Positions 31,355-44,369 are shown, counted from the stretch's first letter. The stretch is DNA of 64,000 bases from Dimorphilus gyrociliatus (GCA_904063045.1 CAJFCJ010000018.1:558001-622000), one strand, 5' to 3'. Program-made: numbers and translations. Notes: generated by a model from the sequence alone, not told the origin.

Positions 31355-34057
31355 CCCCTTAACTTAAATAAATACTTAGTAAACGTATAAAGAAGATTAT
31401 GTATAAAGTATCTGAAAGCGTTTTCTTAGCGAAATAACTACCTCATTTGCTTTTGGAAGCTGTAGCAGTTATTGCTGTATCTAAGAGAATTTGGTCGTAC
31501 ACTAATAAATCAAGAATTTTATTATTTTTTGTTACATTGCTGTTTAGCTATTTTTGACAGACTTGTACAAAATATAAACACAACAAAAACCCATAGCTTT
31601 TGATGTAAGTACAATACCCGAACCTATACAGTCAGGGTTTTTGTTGCTCATATGTATATACGGCATGGATAATGTAAAAATAAAAATAATAATACATGTA
31701 TATATGTTCAAATATCATACATTTCTGTACATAACTATAACTACAATTAATTTTTATTTTGTATATTGTAGCATGTGTGATGCTTTGCATGTTGAGTTTG
31801 TATTCAGAATCATTATTGAAATACATGCATATTTTCCATTAATTTTTTAAAAGCCAAATTACTGTAGAGAAAACAATATTATCCAAAAAAAAGTTTTTAC
31901 TTCTTTCAAATGGCCATTCAAGTATTTTCTTTGCAATGATCCTCTTCACTTTTCCCTATCAAAAGGGAAAAGAATGTTTTTGTATCATCTTATTTAAATA
32001 TTGCGCCAAAATTTATCATTAGCATGGTTTCCAGTTCAATCCCATTGGAGAAAGCGTCAGTGAAACATAGTACAGCACAAGGCATCTGCCAGTTGGTTCC
32101 ATTCTGAAACAAAAATATACATTCACTCATTAAGCAAATACCATTCTTGAAAGTAAAATGTTTATTTTATGCTTCGTAACCTTCGTAAAAGTCAGTGTGT
32201 CTAATATATAAATATAGCTACGAAAATTACTAGAAATCATTTAGGATGCTAATTTGAAAAAGCCCAGGGTTTTGCGCAAAAATAACTGATATGCGGCAAC
32301 CTATCACAATAACATACGTTATTGTTATTTAAAAGAAAAAAACGTGTTTAATGCTGTATAAATGAATATCTTGGATTTACGTTTTATGAGCCTCTCTTTG
32401 TCGTACCCGGTTGTATAGTTACAACTTGGTGCACAACTTTGATAAAGGGTATTCAATGTATTTCGATCATACAAGTTTGGTGACTATAAACTACGAAAAC
32501 GTATTATGGACGAGTTATATTCTACGTTACTGCTAAGAATTTTAAGGACGCTTGTAGACCAAAATTATATAAAATACAAGACAACTCTGATAGGCCAAAA
32601 ATCAATAGGTAATTTATCTATGAGATTTTGGATGTGGCTATTTGATCACTAAAAATAATCAGCCTCATATAATGAAGTTTGATGAAAATTGCTATCAAAT
32701 TATTTAGCGATCTAATTAAAATGTCTTTCCCATAACCGGCCAATTTAAAAAGCGTTGTAAATAACTTTGAACTAAGGGATTAACTAATAGCAAATATTGT
32801 GAACTAAAATTAATGGGAAAATTTTGTGTTAGCCCTGATACAGTGAAATTAAATCTAACAGTATTTACTTAATAATGTCACGTAGCAAGTATAAAATGGA
32901 ATGGAAAGTGCGTTAAGTACGGTTTTGTGAGTATTTTTTTGGTTTATATAATTGAGACGATATGCATTTAGGCTCTCTGAACATACTTCAAAGTCAAAGA
33001 AGTGTTTCATTAATCTCTTTCAAGTCTACAATATATGCAAAACAGCCGGGCCACCAGGGTGGCTTATTAAGTAGGCTGCCACGCATGCGCAAAGCATATT
33101 ATTGGCCTATCACGCTCTACGATCGGCGCGCAAAATAAAACAACAAAAGACTTTCTACTTGTACATTTTCATCGTAAGACATTATACACTAAACAGCATA
33201 GATATAGAAGTATCTACATTTTTTTATGATATCGGTGTTATTATAAAAGTACATATTAAAAAATGAGAAAGTTCTTAGTGAGTTCCTTAGCTGCTTAGAT
33301 AAATTTTTAAAAAATTAAAAGTTAGGGGATTCTTTTTATCAAAAATGTGGCAGTTTTTTTATAAACATCTAAATAAAGGCGTCACATCTCCTGCAGAGTA
33401 AGACGTCTATTTGATGACAAGCAATCATTTTGAGAGGAGGATAGAAAATTTAACAATTTATGTTTGACCTGAATTTGTCCCACTCAACCTCCGACCCTTT
33501 CATAATAAACGTTCCCAAATGTCACAAACTAAAAAGAAAGATTTAGTGTCTTCAAACCAATAATTTAAGCTCATCAGCATTGAAAATCCTTCTAAGTGTT
33601 ATTACAAAGCCCCTTCGTTAGGTTAGGCCTCAGAGATGAATAATTTAGCCGTTGTACATGTATTCATTTTTTATGAGAAATGAAAACAAGTTTGGGGTGA
33701 ATAATGAGCCGAAATAGAATTTGTATGCGGTCTTTTTCTATCTACGAAAAGGAATTATTCATAGGTAATACAATTAACAGTTATATATTAGTTAATTGTC
33801 TTCCATGTTATCTCTTACGAATACTCTTTCTTAATTCTTTATTCGTACACTTTTCTTTAAAGGGCCTAGAACTAAGCTTATATATGGGTCTTTTGTTATC
33901 AATTTTCGAAGCACGTTTCTTAATTACGGTTATTACATGAGAAAATTCTCTCCTGAATTATTCTAATTGTGATTTATATACCATTTTTGAAAGAAACTGT
34001 TGGCAAATTCTTCTCACAACAATGTAACTCAGTAACAACCGCCATTTCTTTCTGCCT
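31351..34057. other. spacer between Lox5 and Scr
   Basis: No gene is seen. It contains an inverted pair CAATAAC/GTTATTG at 32307-32324, which looks like facing Sox-type sites, and a comparatively GC-rich patch near 33040-33130. A YY1-like CCGCCATTT at 34038-34047 lies just before the Scr promoter element. Confidence 0.45.
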
Positions 34058-34081
34058 ATTGGTGAGAAAGTGTCACGTGAC
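34058..34081 (+). promoter_or_regulatory. Scr promoter: ATTGG-N10-TCACGTGA composite element
   Basis: CTATTGG (core ATTGG 34058-34062), exactly ten bases, then TCACGTGA (34073-34080) within GTCACGTGAC. It lies about 140 bases before the Scr ATG. The same layout recurs near Dfd and at three intergenic positions. Likely binding factors are NF-Y and a bHLH-zipper protein, by motif only. Confidence 0.6.
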
Positions 34082-34221
34082 ACAACAGCTTTAGAATAAT
34101 TAGATGCTGTTCTAGCTAAGAAAAATCACTGTCTCTCATTTCGGTCATCCATCATTCTATTTAAATGGATTTTTGGTAATTAATTATTAATGTGCGTGTT
34201 AAAATTAAAAGTTGGTAAACC

Positions 34222-35602
34222 ATGAGTTCATACTTGGTCAACAATTACACTTTCGATTATGGTAATAGAAACGAATTTGGAGATTTGCAGATCCCAAGAA
34301 ACTATCCTAATGGACAGTTTACTAATGACACATTATTCCCAACAAATTTTTTTTCGGAACAACAGATTCCTGCTCCTACTGAAAAGATACAGACATTTGA
34401 AAATTTCAGACAATATTCAACAGAAAAAATTTTGAATCCAGGGGTTCCGAAAATGAATGTCGAGACATATGATGATAAGAATAACCTTCCAATCCCTGTT
34501 TATCCATGGATGAAAAGAATTCATTCTCTACCTGGTTCGTTTAGCATTGTAACAAATCTTGTGAAGAAAATCAATTAACTAGCCTTATCTTCAAGTACTA
34601 GTACGCTCTTAATTTGTAGATTAGATAGCATAGACATACTTCCTTTAAGGCACGACTATTTATATTTTGTTCAATATATATTTACGCTTCTAAAAATTAA
34701 ATATCGGTTGTATAAAATATATAATATTATGGACGTTAAAATATTTAAAAAATGCCTTTAAAAGAAAAATTTTGCACAAATGACAATTCGCAATGAAGTA
34801 ACAATAAAAAGCTGTAATCTCATATAGGTAAATGAAGAGTTTGATTGAAAATTCTTATCGAACACTTTATCGTTAATGCAAGTTCCTCAGTATGATGGCC
34901 AAAAATAGATTGTAAAAAATTGGCTGTTTCTATGTAAATATTTAAGTAAAATCCAAACTGAGCAATGTGAATTTGCCTCTTTTTTCAAAAATATTATGTA
35001 ATAGTTTATATTATTAGCCAAAAATGCTATTTAATTTATTATTTACTGTTTTCATAGAAGTCCGTATAATATTTCCTAGATCCTAAGAACGATTTGAAAA
35101 GGAATAGAACGTCTTACACTCGACACCAAACTCTTGAGCTAGAAAAAGAGTTTCATTTTAACCGTTATTTAACTAGACGTCGACGTATCGAAATCGCTCA
35201 CACTCTTAATTTAACAGAGAGGCAGATAAAAATATGGTTTCAGGTAAAAAACTGTTACTTATAGCATAATTTGCTACATTGTAGTGTTAGACTAAATTTT
35301 AATTATTTAGTCAAGGAATGTTTTCGATTTCAAACCCTTAAAATTTAACAGAGCCTCCTATAAATTATACTCTGTTTTGCATATATAATCTTACAAGTAT
35401 AATTTAAACAATCGCATTTGTTGTGAAAAACATGCAATAATTGTAAAAGAAAATATGTAAAACTTGATGGGAAGTGTTTATAATCTACAACAAAATTTGC
35501 TTGCAGAATAGGAGAATGAAATGGAAACGCGAGCAGAAAGTGGGTCAAGAAGAAAAGCTCACTACTAATATAGCCCAACCACTACAGACAACGGCGTTTT
35601 AA
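34222..35602 (+). CDS. Scr: Scr (Hox5) transcription factor
   Basis: An anterior/central Hox homeodomain protein. Exons 34222-34534, 35080-35243 and 35507-35602 join in frame to 190 residues. It begins MSSYLVNNY, the conserved Hox N-terminal motif, and has the hexapeptide VYPWMKRIH at 93-101. The homeodomain at 110-169 runs from [19 protein letters not shown] to [24 protein letters not shown] is characteristic of the Scr/Hox5 group, in contrast to IAHALCL or IAHALGL in its neighbours. The second intron (263 bases) splits the homeodomain between Gln50 and Asn51, in the middle of the recognition helix; no other gene here has an intron at that site. The first donor, CTG/GTTCGT, is weak but is the only choice that keeps frame with the YPWM-to-homeodomain linker. 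A polyadenylation signal at 35622-35627 gives a very short 3' UTR. Confidence 0.9.
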
Positions 35603-35621
35603 ATATGTGTACATTTTTTGT

Positions 35622-35627
35622 AATAAA
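35622..35627 (+). other. polyadenylation signal of Scr
   Basis: AATAAA only 20 bases after the stop codon, preceded by a T-rich stretch. Confidence 0.55.
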
Positions 35628-37198
35628 GATGATTATCATTAATGTATTGTATGCTATTGATAATTTTTGACTAAAATATAACGTTTAAGCTGAAAAAAAA
35701 ATTGATTCTTAAATGTGCCATTCCAATTATTTTTAAGGCTTTTGAGCTGCAATGCGGAATAAATCGATCGACAATTCGACAATAAACAAATTATGAATAC
35801 TACGAATGCAGCAATTTTGTTAAAACGCCGAAAAAGAAAGATGTGCTGTCTCAGGCGACCTCGTGGCCATGATGGCATTGGTTAGCTGCGTCTGATTCTT
35901 TATAGGACATTCATTAAGATAAATTTCTTAAAAGTCTTCCCCACGCTTGGGTTCCGATTCATTTCGAGAAAATTACTAATAGAAACGAGATACAAAGATA
36001 GCCTAAAATTACATAATCAACATGACTCCAATCTGATGCAAAATTTTATTAAAATTGTTATTCAATTCGTTAATATGTTGTATATCTCAAAAGAAACTTG
36101 ATGATTTATAAGTTTTTAAAAAAACATGTTATGTGTTGGCTTCTAGGAATTATGGATTCTATCTATAAAAAAGACACTATCTAATTCCATAGACAGACGA
36201 AAATAACTTTGGCTTAAAATCTATTTTTACGGATGATATATATCTATCGTAAGCGAATTATAAAACCTCTTTGTGAACAAACAGATGAATTATTATAAAT
36301 TTTCCTAACCAGTTTCGTTTATTTGATTATCTACTCTTCTACGGTACACTATTTGAATACAGAACTTGTTATTAAGCTTTCACGGGCTCAGCGTCAAAGG
36401 AATTTCTGACCTCTTTGTCAGATCACCAAGGGCTTTCTTTGCCGATACACAAAGCATGAATAAGCCGAGAATAAATCTACATATTATTTAATAAACACAT
36501 ATTTTTATTCAATGCAAAGGCAAACATACAAGATAAAGAGATAGAATGACTTTCCTTATCTCAGGTTATATTCAACTTAATATTAATTGAAAGAAAGCAC
36601 TGTCGTTTATTAGGGCAGACTCATAAATTTTTGTAAACAAATGTCAATTAAGAAGATTGTGCACACGATTGTGTTATTTTATACTTTCATATTCTTTCAG
36701 ACAACATCGTTGTTAATGCATGCCCTATATTATGTAGGGATTTAAACCGTATTATAAAAAAACTGGGGCGTAGTAACAGCCACTCGCTAAAGGATCAGTG
36801 TAAATAAGGAGATAATAAGAGTTGGGTCACAGGAAGATGAAAATGGGCGGTCATTCGAATGATCCGAAGATAAATGAAGCTTGACGAATGATACACATGC
36901 ATTATCCCTCATCTTCCCTCATTTTAACACGTCTTTCTTCATTATCTTCTCATTCAGCTCGCTTTCACTCATTTAGGACAAGTAAAATGAGGTCAACGTT
37001 GCTGTTAAAAGAATATTGCTATTCCAAATATACTCTGATTTTTCCCTCCAGATGTGTTTGTTTTGTACATATCTTGCTTTTTTTTAATCTTACTTTGTTA
37101 TTTTACATGAATATCTAATTTGTCAGAGCGAGCTGCACTCTGCTTGTACTCTTCCCTTACAACAGACCGCTAATATTTGAATGTATATTAGATTTCTC
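35628..37198. other. proximal part of the Scr to mir-10 spacer
   Basis: I see no gene or clear motif cluster. Short open frames on both strands have no recognisable domains. Confidence 0.4.
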
Positions 37199-37929
37199 TG
37201 ACCTACTTTCTCGAATTTTATGTAGAGGGGCATGTGTGCAAACGTCAGTGTCAAGGAACGCATATATGCGTTGGTTGTTTAGCAAACTGTTGTTGATAAA
37301 AAAAATTAGGTATTAAACTGATATGTTTAAAAAAAAGAAAAATAGGTCACATCTTATTTGTGATCTCTAGGTTCTAAAATATTTTAGAGTATAAAATAGT
37401 CTTGAAGCAGTTAGGATATACACACTATGGTGGAATGGTTAAGTAGGTCATTGAAAAATAATGAATTCTAACAAAGCGTAGCTGTCGACGCTTTTTTATC
37501 GATTACAAACCAACCGAGATATCGCCTAAGTCACTTGTCAGTATAACAAATTTGAGAAGGGAAAACAAAATATTGAGAAGATATGTAAAAATAGGTCAAC
37601 AAAAAAAGAAATCAATAGCACGTTTGCGGAGGGATCATTGTAGATAGAAACCACTATTCTGATAGATTGTTTACCATAATATGAATAATATTCATGGAAA
37701 ATTCCAATTTTTCCCTCAGTAAATACCCCTAAAACAACCTGTCAATTACCAGGTCATGATCAACTAGGTCGATATATGTAAACATTTACAAAATTTATCA
37801 AACACTAAAATATAACACTGAATTTACCTTTTGTTTAAAATGGCATATCCATAATTCACGACATTTAAGACACGCTCATCACATAGACGTCGATGTGAAA
37901 ATAAACTTGGAAAAGGCTACGTTAGGTCA
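37199..37929. promoter_or_regulatory. cluster of ROR-like TAGGTCA elements
   Basis: Six elements lie in about 730 bases: 37199-37208 (minus), 37340-37349, 37441-37450 and 37589-37598 match AARTAGGTCA exactly; 37762-37771 (AACTAGGTCG) and 37920-37929 (CGTTAGGTCA) are variants. This is the densest group in the window and a candidate enhancer between Scr and the predicted mir-10 promoter. Confidence 0.45.
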
Positions 37930-38893
37930 AACTGCCCATTGACACAGTTTAACCGTAGCCGTTACAAAATTTGCATATTTTCAAATTTATAGAGTGCGCT
38001 TGGGAATTTACGATCAGATATACTAGTAGAAGAAATAAATAAGTTAAATAAAGGTAATAAAATTGGCTCTAAATGTTTTATTAAAACTAAGGATAAAAAA
38101 GTTTAAGAGGATTAATTGTTAATATTTATTTTGATTAAAGAACATTGAATCGAAAACAAGATAACTGAAAGTTTAAAGTGTTTTCCAGATCTTCCTGAAG
38201 ACAATTTAGAAAATGTTAGTTTTCTTATAAATCGAAACACATCTTAATACTCTTTAACTGGTACAAGAATCTATATATTTTTTTGACGTATTTTAATATC
38301 CAGTAATGAATAACCGTGTGCACCAATTTATCATTCACAAAGCGTACTTTAGAAATTGCGTTAGGCAACCTATGGAAAGATTTCTTCGATTGTAAAGCCT
38401 TTGCAGAGCTGACCTAGTTTGCAGCAAGCCTCAATCATCAATTTCTCACCGGAAATCAACTTCCGACGCAAAAATCCCTAAGGGTAGACGTCGGATTCAA
38501 TCCGAAATTCTCGCACTGTTGTTTGGCAGAGACGCCTGGAAAATTGGACACTGAGGCAAATAATAAGGTTTGATTAAGGCCTATTGGTTTAAACGAGATT
38601 CTTCTATAAATTTATTTTGAAGCACGAAAAAGTTATATACTTAGAAAATGAAAATATCATGACATCGGTTAGAAGGGATGACCTATAAAAATTCAAAATC
38701 CCTCTTCGAAATTGTATCCTAAAATGTTTTGCAAACGTTTAAAAGTTTATTCTTCAAAGTTTGGTGCCAGACCAAGCCTGAATATAACAGCTGCAGTTTT
38801 ATCTATGAAATCGATTTGGATCGATCGTAAAGTTAAAATAGGCCATCTCTAGCGTGAAAACATTGTCCACCGTTCTTTCATAATAGGCAGGTG

Positions 38894-39115
38894 ATTGGCG
38901 GAAAGGAGTCACGTGATGCACGCTAAAAGTAAAAAATTACCACTTTTAGTTGACATTATTACCATGTAAATCATGAAATAATTGCTTTTTTCATTGCCGA
39001 CTTCTCTATTCAATAGCGTCAGTGTTATTTTGCGTTTGCTAGCGAGCGGATCTGCTTAAATTAGTCTATCGAACTTTAGAAAAAACCTACTCTTTGTTTA
39101 CAGCGTCAATTTCCG
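38894..39115 (+). promoter_or_regulatory. predicted promoter and noncoding first exon upstream of mir-10
   Basis: TGATTGG (core ATTGG 38894-38898), ten bases, then TCACGTGA at 38909-38916: the composite found at the Scr and Dfd starts. No coding exon follows. A strong donor, TTTCCG/GTAAGT, lies at 39116. A transcript starting soon after 38916 would thus have a noncoding first exon and an intron spanning the mir-10 hairpin at 42300. I infer this to be the pri-mir-10 promoter, possibly shared with an upstream start of Dfd. Confidence 0.45.
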
Positions 39116-42100
39116 GTAAGTTTCTCCATGTGATGGACTCTCAATTAATTCTTTAATTTATGTAGAAACTCTGACCTGAATACTTTACTTAAGCTAATCT
39201 TGATCAAGTATTCTTACTCGTTAGTTAAAACCAGGTTTTATCAATGTAAATTTAGGAAACAATAATGTATTGCTTTTTCACAAGGATTTTTCTCTGGGTG
39301 CTTAAACGCTTACACTTGTTGAAATAAAATATGCAGCTGTAGCTTCATTTAAGTTAGTTCAATCATTTACAAAACTATTTACTCTTAAAAATTTAACATA
39401 CCTTCTGACTTACTGATTTGAAATGCACACATATAATATTTTCAAGTTAAAACAACAAACGCAGCTATTCCTTTCTAAAATGCATATTCTGAATGGGGTC
39501 TTGTGTAGAATGAAACAAAATCATGGAGGTCTATAGACTTGCGAAAATGTTTTATTGTACTGGCTATAAAACGTATCTTAAAGCCCTCGCCGTCGTTTGA
39601 AATAAAGGAAGATAACATATAATAGGTCCTGGTAAATTTACAAGATACAATTAAATTGTAATAGGGCACTAAAGTTTTGTAGTTGTCGAATCTCTACGTT
39701 CAATCATATTGTATCTTTAGAGTTGAAAACAGAAATATCTTTAATATTTGTTTATCATTGGTTTGTTTATATAACATTTGAGAATGTTCCACACCACCTT
39801 GTCGCTATTCGTTTTAGTCTATTTAACTTCACAATTTATAAAAATAAATACATTAATTAATGCACAATCTGAGAAACAGGAACGTGAATTGGGTTCCAGT
39901 ATGGATCGTTGATTATTTTAACTTTTAATAACATTATAACACTAAATTTTTGTCAGCAAAATAATCAGCGGAAAAAACACAGCTACAAACACACGCTAGA
40001 CGATCATTAATCATTCCTATCTTTTGTAGGAAGCGTATTGATTACGACTGAAATACTTTCAAGATATCTGTTAAAATGTTAATTGTAGGCCTATTTGATA
40101 CATCTTACAATATATAAAATATTACATTTTAATAAGAACAGTCTTATATTCCAGAAAGTATGTATGAAGGTTTGTGTTGGCATTATAAACTGCTGTTAGC
40201 TGATTGTTGTAGTAAATTAAAATGCAATTGTTTTCAGCAACAGCACTAAGTCGAATTCGCTTGAATTTTTATTACACAGTGGTAGCATTCATAGTTTCTG
40301 AAAAAATACCTATTTATGCTATTACGTACTGGTATATCCTCCATATATGTATAACCCGCAGTAATGGCTTTTGAAAGGTTTACCCGCACTATGTTCAGCC
40401 TTCTTACCCAGACAATTATGCAAATTTCTTTTTTTTAACTGTATAACGCATGAAAAATTTATAAAGCTTCTGTACTGCCCTAGGTTTTGCGCCATGTGTG
40501 TTCCTAACAGGTGTTTCCGCTGTACTGAATACCCTAAAAATATTTTTCTATATTCCGATACATAAATTCTTTTAAGTAGGTTTTATAAATAAATTTGTAT
40601 ATTCAAAAATATTTATAAATAACAATTTCCATTAGAGAAATTATCTAACACAAAGATCATCAGTGAAAATTGCTTGAGAAATAAATTGCCGAAACGAATT
40701 TTGAATAAAAAAGAGATTTAAAAAAAGAAGCGATGTCCAGTTAACATCCAGCAGTCGCAGCTGCCACGCAATTTTCATCTCCTCCAATCATTTATCACTC
40801 GTTGTTTTTTCCATTTATATTCAATCGTCCTTTATTCTGGTTTAAGAAAACGTTTAATTCACTTTTGAGTATAAAATTTCACTTGGTATTTAGTTTATCT
40901 GCAAGGAAAATCTAATGAAATAGTTATTATTAGGAACATTATATTTATTTTCACAGAAGAGCGAAATTTCAAGTTTGCTATATATATATAAATAAGATAT
41001 GAAAGGGTGTGATCAGCGAAATAGCTCAATATGCTATAATTAACATTCAAATGTAATTATTTATTATATTTCAAACACAAAAATAGCTCAGAACATTCAG
41101 ATTTTACAATATAATTCTTTCTTTTTGTAAAGGATCAAGTTTCAGGATTGATCTCTCTTATAGGCCTTCAAATTCGTAATACGAAATTTATTTATGTGCT
41201 CTACACGTCAATATATTTCATTAATCTATCAATAAAACACATTAACTAAAAATTTAACTTTAAAAATGCTGCGGACATTTCTGAGGACGCGTGAGGACAA
41301 CAAATCTGACCTAGTTTCTATAACGCCGAAATAAGAAAAATGGCGTTCTTTGTGCAACGGAAAATATAAACATTTGTATTTTCTTCTCTAAGAAGGCAAT
41401 CAAAGCTTCTAAATTGTATCTAGATTGTTACTGAAAAAAATTATTTATATGAAGAGGTTAAAAATTATGGATAAATAGCTATATTTCGTTTAAAATCAAA
41501 ACTTCTGCAGTCCTTATTCAAAAACAGAACATGGCGTTCTTACCTGATGAGGAAAGTAGGACAAGGAAGAAATAAGGTAAGTATAGAAAAGAAATAGTTT
41601 CTACTTTACATTTAGAAATGTAGCCAACTTGTCCTTAGTATCAGGTCAAGTCGTAAAATTTGCAATTTCAATAGACTTTATTGCTTTATTACCGATTGCC
41701 CGTTGAGCAGTGGAACACCAACAGAACGTTCTTTTGTAAAAGCTAAACATTCAATGGCTGTCTTCAAACAAGTAATTCGTCGAGAATATCTTATAAGCCT
41801 GCATTTATTGCTGGCCTTTTTTATAGAAAGTGATAAGTCTGAACATTTACGACGTTTCTTTTTTGAATTTAGTTATAAATTTAGACAAGATATTGTAAAA
41901 GAGAGTTGGAACCACTTCGCTTTCAAAATACCCCATGTTAGTATCTAGATATTTCATTAAGTTTTCTATTCAGGCTAGTAACTTATAAAAAAAAGATCTT
42001 ACATAAAAAAGCTATTTATCGTTCTTAGGAACAAAATTTCGATACTTTGTCATGTTGTGTATTTCAGTCAAGTCAACGGATATATTATAATCGTTTGAGA

Positions 42101-42299
42101 CTTAAAATAGGTTTAATGAGTTCGAAATTACCGAGTTATGAGTAATTTTAGTTAAAGTATTTCCGTCTGTAGTATTTAAGCTTTAAAACACTATTTCTTT
42201 TTCAATATTTTAGATAAATTCGTTAGTGCCTCCACAAAAAGTAAAAAATGGTATTAAAATGTTAAAAGCGATGTAAAGAATCACCACCCTTAAAACTCG
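39116..42299. other. predicted pri-mir-10 intron region
   Basis: No coding exon is recognised. A TGACCTAGTT element (minus-strand AACTAGGTCA) at 41307-41316 lies 30 bases from an AATGGCG. Nothing else stands out. Confidence 0.4.
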
Positions 42300-42373
42300 G
42301 CGTAAGACAAACCCTGTAGATCCGAAGATGTTTAATATTAGACAAATTCGAGTCTACAGAGTGTATATTACGC
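42300..42373 (+). ncRNA. mir-10: mir-10 microRNA hairpin between Scr and Dfd
   Basis: Located at the conserved bilaterian mir-10 position between the Hox5 and Hox4 genes. The stem base is GCGTAA with TTACGC. The 5' arm, about 42310-42331, starts AACCCTGTAGATCCGAAGAT: positions 2-16 match mir-10 exactly, but the usual 3' portion (GAATTTGT) has become GAAGATGT and the first base is A, as in mir-100. The 3' arm, about 42342-42363, reads ACAAATTCGAGTCTACAGAG, close to the usual mir-10 star strand. The loop is short (TTAATATTAG). It lies on the Hox-coding strand. A cluster of regulatory motifs follows directly at 42416-42490. Confidence 0.92.
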
Positions 42374-42415
42374 TGTAAATACAGCATTTTCCGAGCCGAA
42401 AAAAAAGATATTGGT

Positions 42416-42490
42416 GGCGCCATCTCCGAGGCTCTATGAGAACTAATGCATAAACAAAATCACATGATCAGCGGCCATTCTGACCTATTT
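42416..42490. promoter_or_regulatory. dense motif module directly after mir-10
   Basis: Within 75 bases: GGCGCCATCT (CTCF-like, 42416-42425), AACAAAATCACATGAT (42453-42468, shared with the other mir-10 locus), AGCGGCCAT (YY1-like), and TGACCTATTT (42481-42490, minus-strand AAATAGGTCA). Another CTCF-like TAGCGCCATCT lies at 42564-42574. Confidence 0.45.
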
Positions 42491-42893
42491 TGGGGTAATA
42501 ATTTATATCAGACATATATTCTAGTTTTTATACACAATTTTCGGTGAAAATAAGTCTGTAGCTTAGCGCCATCTTTTTGTTAACCTTATGAAAATTATTA
42601 GAACTTTTTTGATATAACTATGCAGTAAAATCCGTTGTAAAATTATCTAAATGTTTCATTCTTCAAATTGTACATTACACTGGCAAGAAAGACAAATGTC
42701 CTATTTTGTTCTTAAAATTTATTAAAAAATCATGACAAAAATCTTTAAAACTGTCTTTAAGATGTTTCTTTAAGAAAATGCTAAAAAACAAGAATCTAGG
42801 TCGCCAGATATCCAATCTGTCGTGCAAGATTTGATATCTAGAACAAACGTCATGTAAACGAAAAAACACTCTTAGAAAAAGGTTTTTACAAAG

Positions 42894-42928
42894 GTATATA
42901 TATTATATACATATATATATATATATAT
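42894..42928. repeat. AT microsatellite
   Basis: TATATATTATATACATAT followed by an AT run. Confidence 0.8.
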
Positions 42929-43199
42929 TGCAAATGTAACAAAATGTATCAAAACGATGTTTATGTAAACATAAATTTCGTACCAATTAGTATGTTATCT
43001 TAAGGTTTGTTTATAAATGCACGATACTTTCCATTTTACTTGTAATTTCAAATGAATGTCAATTTCATTCGTCTTTAGCATTATTCGAAAAAAAATTTAA
43101 ATTCCTTCTTAAAGCTTTATTTATGCAAACGTTTGAAATTACAAATTTTTAGATTATATCACGAATATAAAACAATAGAAAGAGTAAAAACAATAGCAG

Positions 43200-44100
43200 G
43201 AGACTGACTGACGAATAAAATACGGCTAGGCAGTCGAATGTTTGTCAGCGCAGCGTGACAGATTCGACCTAATTCGTGAAAATTATCGCCGGCTTGCAGT
43301 TTGTCAAAGTAAGACGCACTACACTAAAGAATATTAATGAGGCGTTTTTAATATTTTAGGCGGGTAATAAATATTGAATTGATGCACTCGCGTACAATTA
43401 GAAAATGCAGAAAAGAGCAAAATAGGTCGATTGGCCTTGGATAAAAAGGGCGCCAGAGTTATAAATATTTTAGGGACGAACTAGGAAGAAAATCCTACTT
43501 AGCAAGTCGGCGGCTTAAAAGGAACCGAGTGCTGATGAGGCGTAGCCTCTGGTGGATTGCATTTAATTTAGGTCTCTTCTCAAGAGATTTCATCAGCTTT
43601 CGTCCGCTCTTATCTTTCTCTCCATTCTCTATCTCGGCTAGCCCTAAACTCTACAGGGAAATTGCAGACTACTTAGCCCAAGTGCGTTGGCTGTTTGCCG
43701 TGTCAACAGGAGACATACGCGCGAGCAGGCGACGAATATTCATCATAAAATCATTAGGGAACGTTGCGAGTGATGAATGAGGGACGAAGGGAATGTTGAA
43801 AATTTTCGCAACAAAATAAACGTTTTTTGACCTAGTTTTCTTTAGATTCTTCTACCTATCATTTTTCGTGATAAATACAGTTTTTAAGTTTGCTCAAAGT
43901 GCAGCGCAGACAGGCTGGAGTGTTTTTGCTCTATTGACTTTTGATCTCGTCAGTTTTGCACTTGACTACTGTTTGCTAGCGCTTTTTGCTGGCGCCTGTT
44001 TCCTCTATTCCCTCGCTTTTCACTATCTAGGTCGTTTTTCATCTTTCCATTTCCTTCTAGCTTGACCTTTTTTCTCCAAAATTCATAGCATGTGACCTCA
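43200..44100. other. less AT-rich noncoding stretch between mir-10 and Dfd
   Basis: This stretch has visibly more G and C than its neighbours. It contains two medium open frames (43529-43780 and 43868-44065) that show no domain, splice context or start signal I can support, so I treat it as noncoding. ROR-like variants are at 43420-43429 and 43828-43837 (minus). It may be a regulatory region or an unrecognised exon. Confidence 0.35.
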
Positions 44101-44347
44101 ATAAGCCGCCCTTTATTTATTATTTCCAAGGTTTCTTTGAGTTAGGGACAAGTATGCAATTCAAAAGATATTGATAATTTTAATCGAAACAGATTAATTT
44201 TGTTTTAAAGTTAACGCTCAAAAATAAAACAGAAAAAAACTGTTCGAAAATTTTGAATAATACCACCTAAGGGGAATGGGACGGAAAATATATTGAAAAG
44301 TTTTATGTGTATTGATATTTCGTTTTGAATAAATTTTCAACCGATCT

Positions 44348-44369
44348 ATTGGCTGCTCACAGTCACGTG
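44348..44369 (+). promoter_or_regulatory. ATTGG-N10-TCACGTG composite element, intergenic
   Basis: CTATTGG (core 44348-44352), ten bases, then TCACGTGC at 44363. It has the same spacing as the Scr and Dfd promoters but no recognised coding exon follows. A donor-like CG/GTGAGA is at 45116. It may start a noncoding RNA or an upstream Dfd transcript. Confidence 0.4.

Noticed and set aside
43529-44065. Two open frames in the less AT-rich stretch between mir-10 and Dfd
   Set aside because: No domain, hexapeptide, homeobox or splice context; composition alone makes longer frames likely there.
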